DNA from: an uncultured Bacteroidales bacterium
GTDB lineage: Bacteria; Bacteroidota; Bacteroidia; Bacteroidales; UBA932
Direction: 5' to 3'
DNA: 64,000 bases
NCBI GenBank assembly: GCA_949296645.1
Contig: CASFPH010000002.1
Span: 62,001 to 126,000 of the forward strand
The translations under genes and the position numbers were made by a program. Of the stretch, positions 1-8,111 are shown piece by piece. Below the pieces are notes generated by a model. That model was not told the DNA's origin. It made no database searches and saw only the letters and a program-made list of their open reading frames with translations. How positions within the stretch are numbered: position 1 is the first letter of the stretch; the number at the start of each line of letters is the position of its first letter.

Positions 1-1
1 A

Positions 2-1087
2 TTCCATAATTTTTCCGGGCTCGGGAATTACAGCAGGGCTCTGATATCCGCAATGTCGATATTCTACGAAGACAACGACTACTATCTATACACACCTGAT
101 TATAAAGAGAACCCTCTTTTCTCATTTGCCGAAAAGGGGAACATATACATACGCAAACCGCACGGAATAACTGCTCCTGTTCCTTCGCTATGGAGATCGA
201 AAGGCATTTCTTCCGACCTGAAGCGTGACAGAATAGACATTTTCCACGGACTGAGCGGAGAACTGCCAGCCATGCCGTCAAGAACCAGAAGCGTAGTCAC
301 CATACATGATGTCATATTCATGAGATACCCGGAATATTACAAAAGCATGGACAGAAGGATTTACGAATACAAATTCAGGTCAGCATGCAAAAAGGCCGAC
401 ATCATTATAGCCATAAGCAGACAGACTGCAGACGATATAATAAAATACCTCGGAGCAGACCATAGAAAAATCGAAATCGTCTATCAGGGATGCGACAAGG
501 AATTCTACGGCAAACCTTCCGAAAAGCAGAAAGCGGAAATAAAGGCAAAATATTCTCTCCCCGACAAATTCATTCTCAATGTAGGTACGATTGAAGAAAG
601 GAAAAACCTTGCAAACATAGTAAGGGCCATGAAAAACACACCGGAGGAATACTGTCTCGTGGCCGTGGGCCGCGCGACTCCGTATATCGCGAAGGTGAAA
701 CAGGCAATAGCCGAGTGCGGAATGGAAAAACGAGTAAAAATGATTCACGATGCTGATTTCAGGGATTTTCCATCCATATACGGGCTTGCAGTATGTGCGA
801 CCTACATCTCCCGTTTTGAAGGATTCGGAATTCCGGTACTGGAAGCCCTGAACTGCGGCACACCGATCATAACGTCAAACATATCATCAATGCCGGAAGC
901 CGGCGGAGACGCAGCCGTTTATGTCGACCCTAACAATATCGGTGAAATCAACGCCGCGATAAACATGGTCCTGAACTCTCCCACCGCGCGTGAAAGCATG
1001 ATTAAAAAAGGATACATGCATGCGGAAAACTTCCGGGAAGAAAAAGTGGCCGGAAACATATACGACATATACAATAAATTGCTATAG
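2..1087 (+). CDS. Glycosyltransferase, GT4 family (5' end cut by window edge)
   Basis: The product probably transfers a sugar from a nucleotide-sugar donor during surface polysaccharide or glycolipid synthesis in the cytoplasm. The first ATG in the window is at 53, but the frame is open from base 2 and encodes GLGNYSRAL before it. That is the glycine-rich N-terminal loop typical of GT-B enzymes, so the true start lies left of the window. Near the C-terminus, EGFGIPVLEALNCG gives the E-x7-E retaining GT4 donor-site signature, followed by a Ser/Met-Pro-Glu motif. The stop is 2 bases before tsaC, so the two genes are probably co-transcribed. Acceptor and donor cannot be told from sequence. Confidence 0.88.
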   Translation, partial: FHNFSGLGNYSRALISAMSIFYEDNDYYLYTPDYKENPLFSFAEKGNIYIRKPHGITAPVPSLWRSKGISSDLKRDRIDIFHGLSGELPAMPSRTRSVVTIHDVIFMRYPEYYKSMDRRIYEYKFRSACKKADIIIAISRQTADDIIKYLGADHRKIEIVYQGCDKEFYGKPSEKQKAEIKAKYSLPDKFILNVGTIEERKNLANIVRAMKNTPEEYCLVAVGRATPYIAKVKQAIAECGMEKRVKMIHDADFRDFPSIYGLAVCATYISRFEGFGIPVLEALNCGTPIITSNISSMPEAGGDAAVYVDPNNIGEINAAINMVLNSPTARESMIKKGYMHAENFREEKVAGNIYDIYNKLL

Positions 1088-1089
1088 AC

Positions 1090-1653
1090 ATGATACAGGA
1101 AATAGAGTCCGCACTTAAAGTGCTGAAAGAAGGAGGAATCATATTATATCCTACCGATACGATATGGGGAATCGGATGCGATGCAACCAATCCGGAAGCC
1201 GTTGAAAAGGTATACCGCATAAAGAAAAGAAAGGACAGCAAAAGTCTGATAATACTTGCAAGCGACACTGACATGCTTTCCAAATACGTAAAGGAAGTTC
1301 CGGAGGTCGCATACAACCTGATAGAAGTGAACGACAAGCCCATGACCATCATATATCCTGGAGCCGTAGGCCTGGCACCGAACGTCATAGCTGAAGACGG
1401 CTCCATAGGCATAAGGGTTCCGGACAACGAATTCTGCAGACAACTTATCCGGCGCTTCCACAAGCCCATAGTCTCTACTTCCGCAAATATTTCGGGACAG
1501 GAAGCTCCTCATTATTATGACGACATTACTGACAAGATTCTCGATGCGGTTGACCACATAGTTGACCCTGACCTTGAAGAAGAATGCAGCAGGGTCGCAT
1601 CCTCCATAATTAAACTCGGGCTAAAGGGCGAAGTGGAAATCATCAGGGGATAG
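1090..1653 (+). CDS. tsaC: L-threonylcarbamoyladenylate synthase (TsaC/YrdC family)
   Basis: This enzyme makes threonylcarbamoyl-AMP from threonine, bicarbonate and ATP, the first step of the t6A37 modification on ANN-decoding tRNAs. The 187-aa length fits the short TsaC form without the C-terminal Sua5 domain. Visible motifs are GGIILYPTDTIWGIGCDA at residues 16-33 and the later SIGIRVPDN and PIVSTSANISG segments, all characteristic of the YrdC fold. It starts 2 bases after the glycosyltransferase stop. Its 3' end overlaps the convergent rsmE gene by 11 bases. The partner tsaE lies at 10371. Confidence 0.93.
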   Translation: MIQEIESALKVLKEGGIILYPTDTIWGIGCDATNPEAVEKVYRIKKRKDSKSLIILASDTDMLSKYVKEVPEVAYNLIEVNDKPMTIIYPGAVGLAPNVIAEDGSIGIRVPDNEFCRQLIRRFHKPIVSTSANISGQEAPHYYDDITDKILDAVDHIVDPDLEEECSRVASSIIKLGLKGEVEIIRG

Positions 1654-2389
1654 CTACAGTTCGGCTGAAAGCAAGATATGCAGCGGAGACTGCCACAAGA
1701 GCAGCAGTCTCCGTTCTCAATCTCGAACGGCCCAAAGACACAGGTACAAAACCGCTCTCCACAGCCATACGCACCTCTTCTTCCGAAAAATCGCCTTCCG
1801 GTCCTATCAGGACGGTAAGCCCGTCTTCGTAAAAAATTTCCTCATTCAACGAAATGAACGCGGAAAGATCATGTTTTTCATAATCGGTTCCGCAATACGC
1901 AATGACCTTCAGTCCGGAACAGGAAGACATCATTTCAAGAAAATTCCTGTACGGCACAGCCACGGAAATATCCGGCATCTTTCCCTTCAGAGACTGCTTG
2001 ACAGCCGACAATGCAACTCTCTGCAACCTCTCAGTCTTTATGACTTTCCTTTCCGAACGAGCGGTTATTACAGGAATACAGGCATCTATTCCCATTTCCA
2101 CGGCCTTCTCAAGAAACCACTCGTACCTGTCCATGTTTTTGGTAGGAGCGACAGCCATTGAAAGCCTGTAACCGTGACTTCCGAAGTCTTTCTTCATATC
2201 CACCACCTCAGCCTCGGCCCTGGAAGACGTCACCGTAACTATACGGCATTTGAAAAGAGTTCCCGAACCGTCAATGACATTTATGACAGCCCCTTCAGAA
2301 TGCCTCATGACCTTGCAACAGTGTCTGAACTCGTCTTCCGCAAGGACAATCCTGCCCCCGGAAATTTCATCTGTGTAATACAGTTCCAT
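1643..2389 (-). CDS. rsmE: 16S rRNA (uracil-1498-N3)-methyltransferase
   Basis: The protein is a SPOUT-family methyltransferase that methylates N3 of U1498 in 16S rRNA. At 248 aa it has the usual length. An N-terminal PUA-like domain (residues 1-70, with EFRHCCKVMRHSEG) precedes the SPOUT domain. The C-terminal knot signatures VLIGPEGDFSEEEV and SLGRSRLRTETAAL bind S-adenosylmethionine. It is convergent with tsaC, overlapping its last 11 bases, and lies downstream of the S9 peptidase on the same strand with a terminator-like hairpin between them. Confidence 0.93.
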   Translation of the reverse strand: MELYYTDEISGGRIVLAEDEFRHCCKVMRHSEGAVINVIDGSGTLFKCRIVTVTSSRAEAEVVDMKKDFGSHGYRLSMAVAPTKNMDRYEWFLEKAVEMGIDACIPVITARSERKVIKTERLQRVALSAVKQSLKGKMPDISVAVPYRNFLEMMSSCSGLKVIAYCGTDYEKHDLSAFISLNEEIFYEDGLTVLIGPEGDFSEEEVRMAVESGFVPVSLGRSRLRTETAALVAVSAAYLAFSRTVAIP

Positions 2390-2401
2390 AAATCAAAAAC
2401 A

Positions 2402-2434
2402 GAGGGCCGTACCGGATAATCGATACATGCCCTC
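2402..2434 (-). terminator. Hairpin between the S9 peptidase gene and rsmE, probable terminator
   Basis: GAGGGC (2402-2407) pairs with GCCCTC (2429-2434), with a further GTA/TAC pairing inside. Read on the minus strand the stem is followed by TGTTTTTGATTT, as in an intrinsic terminator. It lies just after the stop of the S9 peptidase gene and just before rsmE, so it would separate their transcription. The loop is long, which lowers confidence. Confidence 0.45.
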
Positions 2435-2455
2435 CTTATTTTAACATCAATAATA

Positions 2456-4912
2456 TCAATTGTTGTTCATCTGCGGGATATCTACGGAATCCTGGGAATC
2501 ACCAAGAAGATGTTCTGCAAAATAATCCGCCATCTTCCAGAAGAAATACTCGGTCATATTGCCGAATCCGTGTCTTTGGCCCGGAAGGATAAGCATATCG
2601 AATCTTTTGTTCGCCTTTATGAGAGCATCGACAACCCTCAGGGTATTTCCCGGATGGACATTGTTGTCTATATCACCGTGAACAAGCAGAAGATGTCCTT
2701 TGAGATTCTTCGCAAGTTCCTGATTCGTCTTTATACTGTATTTGAATGTAGTGTCGCCCTTTTCGGTTACCACTTCCTCAACACCGTGGTGCTGCTCGCT
2801 CCACCATCTGTTGTAAATCCTGTTATCATGGTTTCCGGCACATGAAACGGCAACCTTGAAGAAATCAGGATATTTTAGTATCGCTGCGGTTGACATGAAT
2901 CCGCCGCCTGAATGACCGTGAATTCCGACTTTGTTTCCGTCTATGAAATCGTATCTTGCGGCAAGCTGCTGGGCAGCCACCTTTTTGTCCTCAAGTCCGT
3001 AATCCCTGAGATTGCCGTATCCGTAATTGTGATACCATTTTGATCTGCTGGGATGTCCGCCTCTGTTCCCTACGGTAACGACTATGAAGCCTATCTGTGC
3101 AAGACGGTCTATTCTGTCCATACCTGCGCTCCAGAAACTGTTGTTGGCTTCAGTCTGAGGTCCTGGATATACATATTCTATCAAAGGATACTTCTTTGTG
3201 GAATCAAAATCGAAAGGCTTGTACATCACTCCGTAAAGATCGGTAACACCGTCTCCCGCCTTTACCTTGAATATTTCAGGGAACTTGTATCCGGCAAGGA
3301 AAAGCTGGCTGAAATCAGCCTTCTCCAGATCCATTATCTTTACTCCGCGACTGTCATACAGAGCGGATTCAGGTATACAGTCAACCCTCGAATAGTTGTT
3401 TACAAAATATTTTCCGTTCTCTGAAATCTTCACCTTGTTGTCGAAATCCCCTTTGGTAAGAAGCTGCAATCCGCTTCCGTCGAAGTTGACCCTGTAAAGG
3501 AAACTATAGTAAGGATTGATACCTTTTTCCCTTCCGTTTGCCACGAAATAGATAACGTCGGCTGCATCGTCAACCGCCACTACGTCTTCCACATGGTAAG
3601 GACCTGAAGTTATTCTGTTCTTAAGATTGCCGTTGATGTCATACATGTAAAGATGCGCCCAGCCGTCCCTCTCCGACCACTGGATCAGGTTCTCCGAATT
3701 GTTCACGAAACGTACGGTGCGGTCCTCAACATATGTATTGAGTTCTTCATGAATAACCTGGCGGCATGAATCTTCGTCTACATGGACTACACAAAGGTCA
3801 AGACGTTTCTGATCCCTGCTCTGGCGCGAGATATAGAATTTTCCTTCATCACCCAGCCATACTGCAGGAACATAATCCGAATACATGAATTCTTTCTTAT
3901 AAGGTCTGGAAAGAACAGAAAGGCTCTGATCCTTGTATTCATCTACATTTATCCTTCTGTGAGACTTGTCGTTCATGTCGAACAGATAAAGATATGTTTT
4001 CGGACCAGGCTCACCCGGCATCTGGTACTTGTATTCTTCAAGAGTTGGTCTCGGGCTTGAAAGCACATTTATTACCCACAATTCCTTGACATCAGTATAA
4101 TCACTTCTGGTAAGAGCGAAATATCTTGAATCCGGAGACCACTGGGCCCATATGCTGAATCTTTTGTCCTTGTTCTTTTCAAGACCTTCCCTGTCCCTTG
4201 CCTTGATTCCGCCTCCGAAAGCGAAATTCTCCACTCCGTCTTCGGTAAGCTGATGTTCGACTATGGTAGAATCCTTTTCATCCTTCATCGCCTTCTCAAG
4301 ATTTTCCCTGTCCATATAATATATGTTGAAATTTCTTGAGAAAAGCGCATAATTACCATCCGGAGAGACATTTGCCCATGAAGGATAATCGTCCTTCTTC
4401 TCTTCGTCCGAAATATCAGTCAGCTTGCGTGTATCTATGTCATACCTGAACTTGAAGACCTTGTTCTCCTTCTTTCCCTTTTCCACCTTGCCGTCCTTGT
4501 CCTTCTTGTCCACTTTCATCGTACTTCTTATCTCGAAAGTGAAATATTTGTCATCTACAAGTTTGAGATTCATGAATGGTATGTGAAGGGCATCGAAAGG
4601 ATCCTTCGTTGCCAGAGTAAGCTCCGAAGCGAGCTCGTCAAGATCGAAGAGTTCGGTTTTAGTCCTTCTGACAGGATCTACGATATAGTATCTGACTCCT
4701 TCGGATGTCTTGTAACTGTACCAGAACCTGTCGGAATTCTTGAACCACTTCGGTTCTACCGTAGTCGAGAATACCATTCTCGACACCTTCTTAGGCGAAA
4801 ACCTTTCAGCAAGATCGTAATTCGGAACAATACCAGAATCCGACTCTGCAAAAGATGGGGTCAACATCGCAAAAAATGCTGCCGCAATCAAAGTTAGTTT
4901 CTTTGTAGTCAT
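2456..4912 (-). CDS. S9 family peptidase, dipeptidyl-peptidase IV type, secreted
   Basis: A serine peptidase that probably removes dipeptides from exported peptides in the periplasm, a common trait of peptide-using Bacteroidales. Residues 1-22 form a signal peptide ending in SFA. Residues 40-560 look like the DPP IV beta-propeller, with repeated strands such as WSPDSRYFALTRSDY. The C-terminal alpha/beta-hydrolase domain has GHSGGG with Ser near 668, HGDIDNNVH with Asp near 749 and GQRHGFG with His near 781, so the triad is complete. Length (818 aa) is slightly above mammalian DPP IV. A Lys/Asp-rich insert (KKDKDGKVEKGKKENK) sits near residue 140. Exact substrate specificity is inferred. Confidence 0.92.
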   Translation of the reverse strand: MTTKKLTLIAAAFFAMLTPSFAESDSGIVPNYDLAERFSPKKVSRMVFSTTVEPKWFKNSDRFWYSYKTSEGVRYYIVDPVRRTKTELFDLDELASELTLATKDPFDALHIPFMNLKLVDDKYFTFEIRSTMKVDKKDKDGKVEKGKKENKVFKFRYDIDTRKLTDISDEEKKDDYPSWANVSPDGNYALFSRNFNIYYMDRENLEKAMKDEKDSTIVEHQLTEDGVENFAFGGGIKARDREGLEKNKDKRFSIWAQWSPDSRYFALTRSDYTDVKELWVINVLSSPRPTLEEYKYQMPGEPGPKTYLYLFDMNDKSHRRINVDEYKDQSLSVLSRPYKKEFMYSDYVPAVWLGDEGKFYISRQSRDQKRLDLCVVHVDEDSCRQVIHEELNTYVEDRTVRFVNNSENLIQWSERDGWAHLYMYDINGNLKNRITSGPYHVEDVVAVDDAADVIYFVANGREKGINPYYSFLYRVNFDGSGLQLLTKGDFDNKVKISENGKYFVNNYSRVDCIPESALYDSRGVKIMDLEKADFSQLFLAGYKFPEIFKVKAGDGVTDLYGVMYKPFDFDSTKKYPLIEYVYPGPQTEANNSFWSAGMDRIDRLAQIGFIVVTVGNRGGHPSRSKWYHNYGYGNLRDYGLEDKKVAAQQLAARYDFIDGNKVGIHGHSGGGFMSTAAILKYPDFFKVAVSCAGNHDNRIYNRWWSEQHHGVEEVVTEKGDTTFKYSIKTNQELAKNLKGHLLLVHGDIDNNVHPGNTLRVVDALIKANKRFDMLILPGQRHGFGNMTEYFFWKMADYFAEHLLGDSQDSVDIPQMNNN

Positions 4913-4931
4913 ACGATATTCAGTTTGATTA

Positions 4932-5444
4932 TTAATAATTTTCAGAAGTGATTTTCCGTTCCCATTCCCCTACTTCCATATCATAAATGCGTCCGTCGTC
5001 AATCCTGAAACGCAGAGCTGTCCTTACATTATGGAATCCCTGGATTCCGGCAGCCCCCGGATTGAGTACCAGCATATTGTGGAATCTGTCATTGACAACC
5101 TTAAGGATATGGGAATGCCCGCATACAAAAATATCAGGGCGGTGAGCGTAAATGAGCTGAAGCGCCTTATGGTCATATCGTCCCGGATAACCTCCTATAT
5201 GTATCATGAGCACACGCATTCCTCCGGTTTCCATAAGCTGTATATATGGATGGACACTGCGTACGAATTTGTCATCGCAATTGCCGTATACACCTTTTAG
5301 AGGTTTGAACGCCGCTATCTCATCGGCAGTGGCTAGATTTCCGAAATCACCGGCATGCCATATCTCGTCCACAGGCTCCAGAAACTTCCGGAGCTTGTCG
5401 TCAAAAAAAGTATGAGTATCGGAAATAAGACCTATGTACGGCAT
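4932..5444 (-). CDS. Metallophosphoesterase, YfcE/MJ0936 family
   Basis: A small dinuclear-metal phosphodiesterase of 170 aa. The calcineurin-like motifs are all visible: SDTH near residue 8, HAGDFG near 30, GNCD near 54, HIGGYPGR near 83 and CGHSH near 108. YfcE-family enzymes hydrolyse artificial phosphodiesters in vitro; their physiological substrate is not settled. It lies 1 base downstream of the acyltransferase-like gene at 5446 and 19 bases upstream of the S9 peptidase gene, all on the minus strand, so these three may form one transcript. Confidence 0.88.
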   Translation of the reverse strand: MPYIGLISDTHTFFDDKLRKFLEPVDEIWHAGDFGNLATADEIAAFKPLKGVYGNCDDKFVRSVHPYIQLMETGGMRVLMIHIGGYPGRYDHKALQLIYAHRPDIFVCGHSHILKVVNDRFHNMLVLNPGAAGIQGFHNVRTALRFRIDDGRIYDMEVGEWERKITSENY

Positions 5445-5445
5445 A

Positions 5446-6621
5446 TCAAAGTTTGATTATTATTCTTTTTCTGTAAAGCACCATCGCCATCGCAATGAAT
5501 ATTGCCACATATATCAATGCATACATCAGCGAGGCATATTCGTTATTGCCGAATATGGAAACACAACAGTTCCTGTAGAACCAGCCCGAAAGGGAGACAA
5601 CGCCGTCGGCAGTCTCCCACCGAATGATTCTCCCGAATATCTTGGCAAACAGACCCGCCATCACGAAAGCGAACAACGGGTTCATTCCGAGCGCCCTGAA
5701 CGGAGTAAAGAAACGTACCTTACCTTTTATATCTATGAAATAAATGAAAAATGCAAGCATGAGTATAGTCCATCCACCGGCATAAAGCACATAGGATCCT
5801 GTCCATAATGGCTTGTTGACCGGCAGCCATATTCCCAGCACGCATCCGGCTCCGAGTACAATCATCCCCATGGTATACAGGTCGGCTACTACGGAAGTCC
5901 CGGAACCGGAACCCGAAAAACCTCCTTTTCTTATCACCATGCCTGCGAGATAGCCGAGCAATACTGTAGCAGAACCAGAAATAGCGCCGAGGAGACCTTC
6001 TGGATCGAAAGGCATACCGTATCCGTGGTAGACGTGACTTTCTCCTACCAGAGCCACATCTATCCTGCCGGAAATGTTCCCTTCCAGCGAAAACGGATCG
6101 CTTCCAGCACCGAATACAAGCAATACGGCCCAATGGGCAAGTATAAGCACGGCCATCGACAGGGCTATTCCCTTCATGCTCCTTACAGCCAAAGCGATGA
6201 TTCCTCCCAGAACATAGCAGAGGGCTATTCTCTGCAAAACTCCGAAAATCCTAATCCCGTCAAGATAGGCAAGATAGTTTTCCCACCATGTCATATCAGG
6301 ATCTGGAGAAACAGGGCAGAAAGGAAAGGCATTCAGTCCAAGCCCGACAAGGAATATGAGGACTCCCCTTTTAAGGATTTTTCTGATGCTTAATGCATTA
6401 AGACCGTCATTGTATTTTGCAAACGAAAAAGCCATCGCGGCCCCTACCACGAAAAGGAAAAACGGAAACACAAGATCTGTCGGCGTGCATCCGCTCCATG
6501 CGGCATGTTTTAAAGGTGGAAATATATGTCCCCAGGACCCTGGATTATTGACAAGTATCATTCCCGCAACTGTCATTCCACGCAGGACATCCAATGCGGC
6601 ATAACGTTGAATCTGTTGCAT
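5446..6621 (-). CDS. Multi-pass membrane protein, heparan-alpha-glucosaminide N-acetyltransferase-like (NagX/DUF5009 type)
   Basis: The 391-aa protein has about ten hydrophobic segments and the N-terminal pattern RYAALDVLRGMTVAGMILVN followed by WSGCTPTDLVFPFFLFVVG. This is characteristic of bacterial relatives of the lysosomal HGSNAT enzyme, often found beside amino-sugar catabolic genes. The expected role is acetyl transfer across the inner membrane to a glucosamine-type sugar, but the family is poorly tested in bacteria. The gene diverges from mnmH across an 87-base gap that holds promoter-like boxes for both directions. Confidence 0.8.
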   Translation of the reverse strand: MQQIQRYAALDVLRGMTVAGMILVNNPGSWGHIFPPLKHAAWSGCTPTDLVFPFFLFVVGAAMAFSFAKYNDGLNALSIRKILKRGVLIFLVGLGLNAFPFCPVSPDPDMTWWENYLAYLDGIRIFGVLQRIALCYVLGGIIALAVRSMKGIALSMAVLILAHWAVLLVFGAGSDPFSLEGNISGRIDVALVGESHVYHGYGMPFDPEGLLGAISGSATVLLGYLAGMVIRKGGFSGSGSGTSVVADLYTMGMIVLGAGCVLGIWLPVNKPLWTGSYVLYAGGWTILMLAFFIYFIDIKGKVRFFTPFRALGMNPLFAFVMAGLFAKIFGRIIRWETADGVVSLSGWFYRNCCVSIFGNNEYASLMYALIYVAIFIAMAMVLYRKRIIIKL

Positions 6622-6660
6622 TTCGTCGTAGGATTTCGTTTCACAAATCTTTCATCGTGA

Positions 6661-6668
6661 CAAATATA
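6661..6668 (-). promoter_or_regulatory. Bacteroidota -7 box for the acyltransferase-like gene
   Basis: The minus strand reads TATATTTG, a full match to the Bacteroidota -7 consensus TAnnTTTG, 39 bases before the ATG at 6621. No clear TTG -33 element is visible at the usual distance, so this is tentative. Confidence 0.4.
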
Positions 6669-6680
6669 CGCTTTTTATCT

Positions 6681-6688
6681 TATATTTG
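6681..6688 (+). promoter_or_regulatory. Bacteroidota -7 box for mnmH and the selenium cluster
   Basis: TATATTTG matches TAnnTTTG exactly and lies 20 bases before the mnmH ATG. It would drive mnmH, the yedF-like gene and selD as one unit. The -33 element is weak. Confidence 0.45.
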
Positions 6689-6708
6689 CAGCTAAAAGCG
6701 GAACGAAA

Positions 6709-7779
6709 ATGGCTGAAAAAATATCACCGGAAGAATTCATACGATTATCGGACCACATACCGGTAATAGACGTAAGATCACCTTCCGAATACGGACATGC
6801 ACATATTCCGAAGGCCATAAACATTCCATTGTTCGACGATACGGAAAGAGCCAGAATAGGCACGCTCTACAACCATGAAGGGAAAATAACAGCCGTGCAG
6901 AACGGACTCAAGATTGTAGCCCCGAAAATGGTGGCATTCACAAAATCCGCCCTCAGGCTCAATTCGGACAAATTGCTTCTGCATTGCTGGAGAGGAGGCA
7001 TGAGAAGCGCATCTATGGCATGGCTGTTTGAAACCGTAGATATCAGATGCATGCTTCTTGAAGGAGGATACAAGGCCTACAGGAATCATGTCCTCGACTT
7101 TTTCAGAACACCGTTCAAAATAGTGCTTCTTGGTGGAAAGACAGGGGCAGGAAAAACCGAAATACTTGCAGGACTGGCAAAAACCGGAGAACAGGTAATA
7201 GACCTGGAAGCCCTTGCGAACCACAAAGGCTCGGCATTCGGAGCCATGGGACAGGCTCCTCAGCCATCCAGCGAACAGTTCGAACATCTCATATTCGACA
7301 AACTCAGGAAATTCGATCCCAGGAAAATCATATGGATGGAGGACGAAAGCAGAAATATAGGCAAAGCATTCATTCCGCAACATCTCTGGGACCAGATGAG
7401 ATGCGCCCCGATGATACGTGTCGACACCGACGATGAAATACGGGTAAGACGTCTGATGAGAGACTACACATGTTTCAGTACGGAAGAAATCGTATCTTCA
7501 ATAAAGAAGATAGAGAAAAGACTCGGGAGCGAAAAATGCAGAAAAGCCATAGAAGCATGCTGCGGGGGCAAAACCGAAGATGCACTCCGGATATGCCTTG
7601 CATATTATGACAGGATGTACTCCAGCCAGCTCGAAAGCAGATTCTGTGAATTTCCGGAAAAGACTGGTTCAATAGAGGTTCAGAATCTGGAATGCAGTGA
7701 CGAAACATTACATGAACTTATAGACAAAAGCAAATATTTTTACCATGAGACAGGAAAAAACGACACTGATCGTCAATAA
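6709..7779 (+). CDS. mnmH: tRNA 2-selenouridine synthase
   Basis: MnmH (SelU/YbbB) replaces sulfur with selenium in 5-substituted 2-thiouridine at the wobble position of Lys, Glu and Gln tRNAs, using selenophosphate from SelD. The 356-aa protein has an N-terminal rhodanese domain with the active Cys in LLHCWRGGMRS (Cys93). A P-loop domain carries GGKTGAGKT at 142-150. Length and domain order match Escherichia coli MnmH. Its last 35 bases overlap the start of the yedF-like gene, and selD follows, so the three-gene order is itself evidence for the selenium role. Confidence 0.95.
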   Translation: MAEKISPEEFIRLSDHIPVIDVRSPSEYGHAHIPKAINIPLFDDTERARIGTLYNHEGKITAVQNGLKIVAPKMVAFTKSALRLNSDKLLLHCWRGGMRSASMAWLFETVDIRCMLLEGGYKAYRNHVLDFFRTPFKIVLLGGKTGAGKTEILAGLAKTGEQVIDLEALANHKGSAFGAMGQAPQPSSEQFEHLIFDKLRKFDPRKIIWMEDESRNIGKAFIPQHLWDQMRCAPMIRVDTDDEIRVRRLMRDYTCFSTEEIVSSIKKIEKRLGSEKCRKAIEACCGGKTEDALRICLAYYDRMYSSQLESRFCEFPEKTGSIEVQNLECSDETLHELIDKSKYFYHETGKNDTDRQ

Positions 7780-8089
7780 AAACGGAATGGGAAATGCCGA
7801 AAGTGAACTTTCCCTGAAACTCATCAAGAACTTCCTTACCCTTACAATAGAAGACGGAAGCTATCCGACATATATCTGCTTCTATGCGGAAGGAGTAAAA
7901 CTAACGACGGAAGGTTCTCCGGTAATAGAAGAGCTCAGGGAAATAGAAAAATCAGGATGCAAACTGCTTGTCTGCAAAACATGTCTGACCTATTACAACC
8001 TGCTTGACAAGGTAGAAGCCGGAACAGTTGCCACCATGGTGGACATCATGGGAGCACAGCAGAACAGCAACAAAGTGATAACACTATAA
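7745..8089 (+). CDS. DsrE-domain protein resembling the C-terminal half of YedF, selenium-cluster associated
   Basis: The 114-aa protein is a single DsrE/DsrF-like domain. GMGNAESELSLKLIKNFL, FYAEGVKL and a CKTC pair near residue 80 align with the C-terminal domain of the selenium-metabolism protein YedF. The N-terminal TusA/SirA domain of full YedF is absent. A role in handling reactive selenium before SelD is plausible from the family and from the position between mnmH and selD, but is not proven for any member I can name. The start at 7745 lies inside mnmH; it is the only ATG before the conserved strand. The selD start follows 22 bases after the stop. Confidence 0.78.
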   Translation: MRQEKTTLIVNKNGMGNAESELSLKLIKNFLTLTIEDGSYPTYICFYAEGVKLTTEGSPVIEELREIEKSGCKLLVCKTCLTYYNLLDKVEAGTVATMVDIMGAQQNSNKVITL

Positions 8090-8111
8090 CGGGATACCGC
8101 CCCTGAACAGC

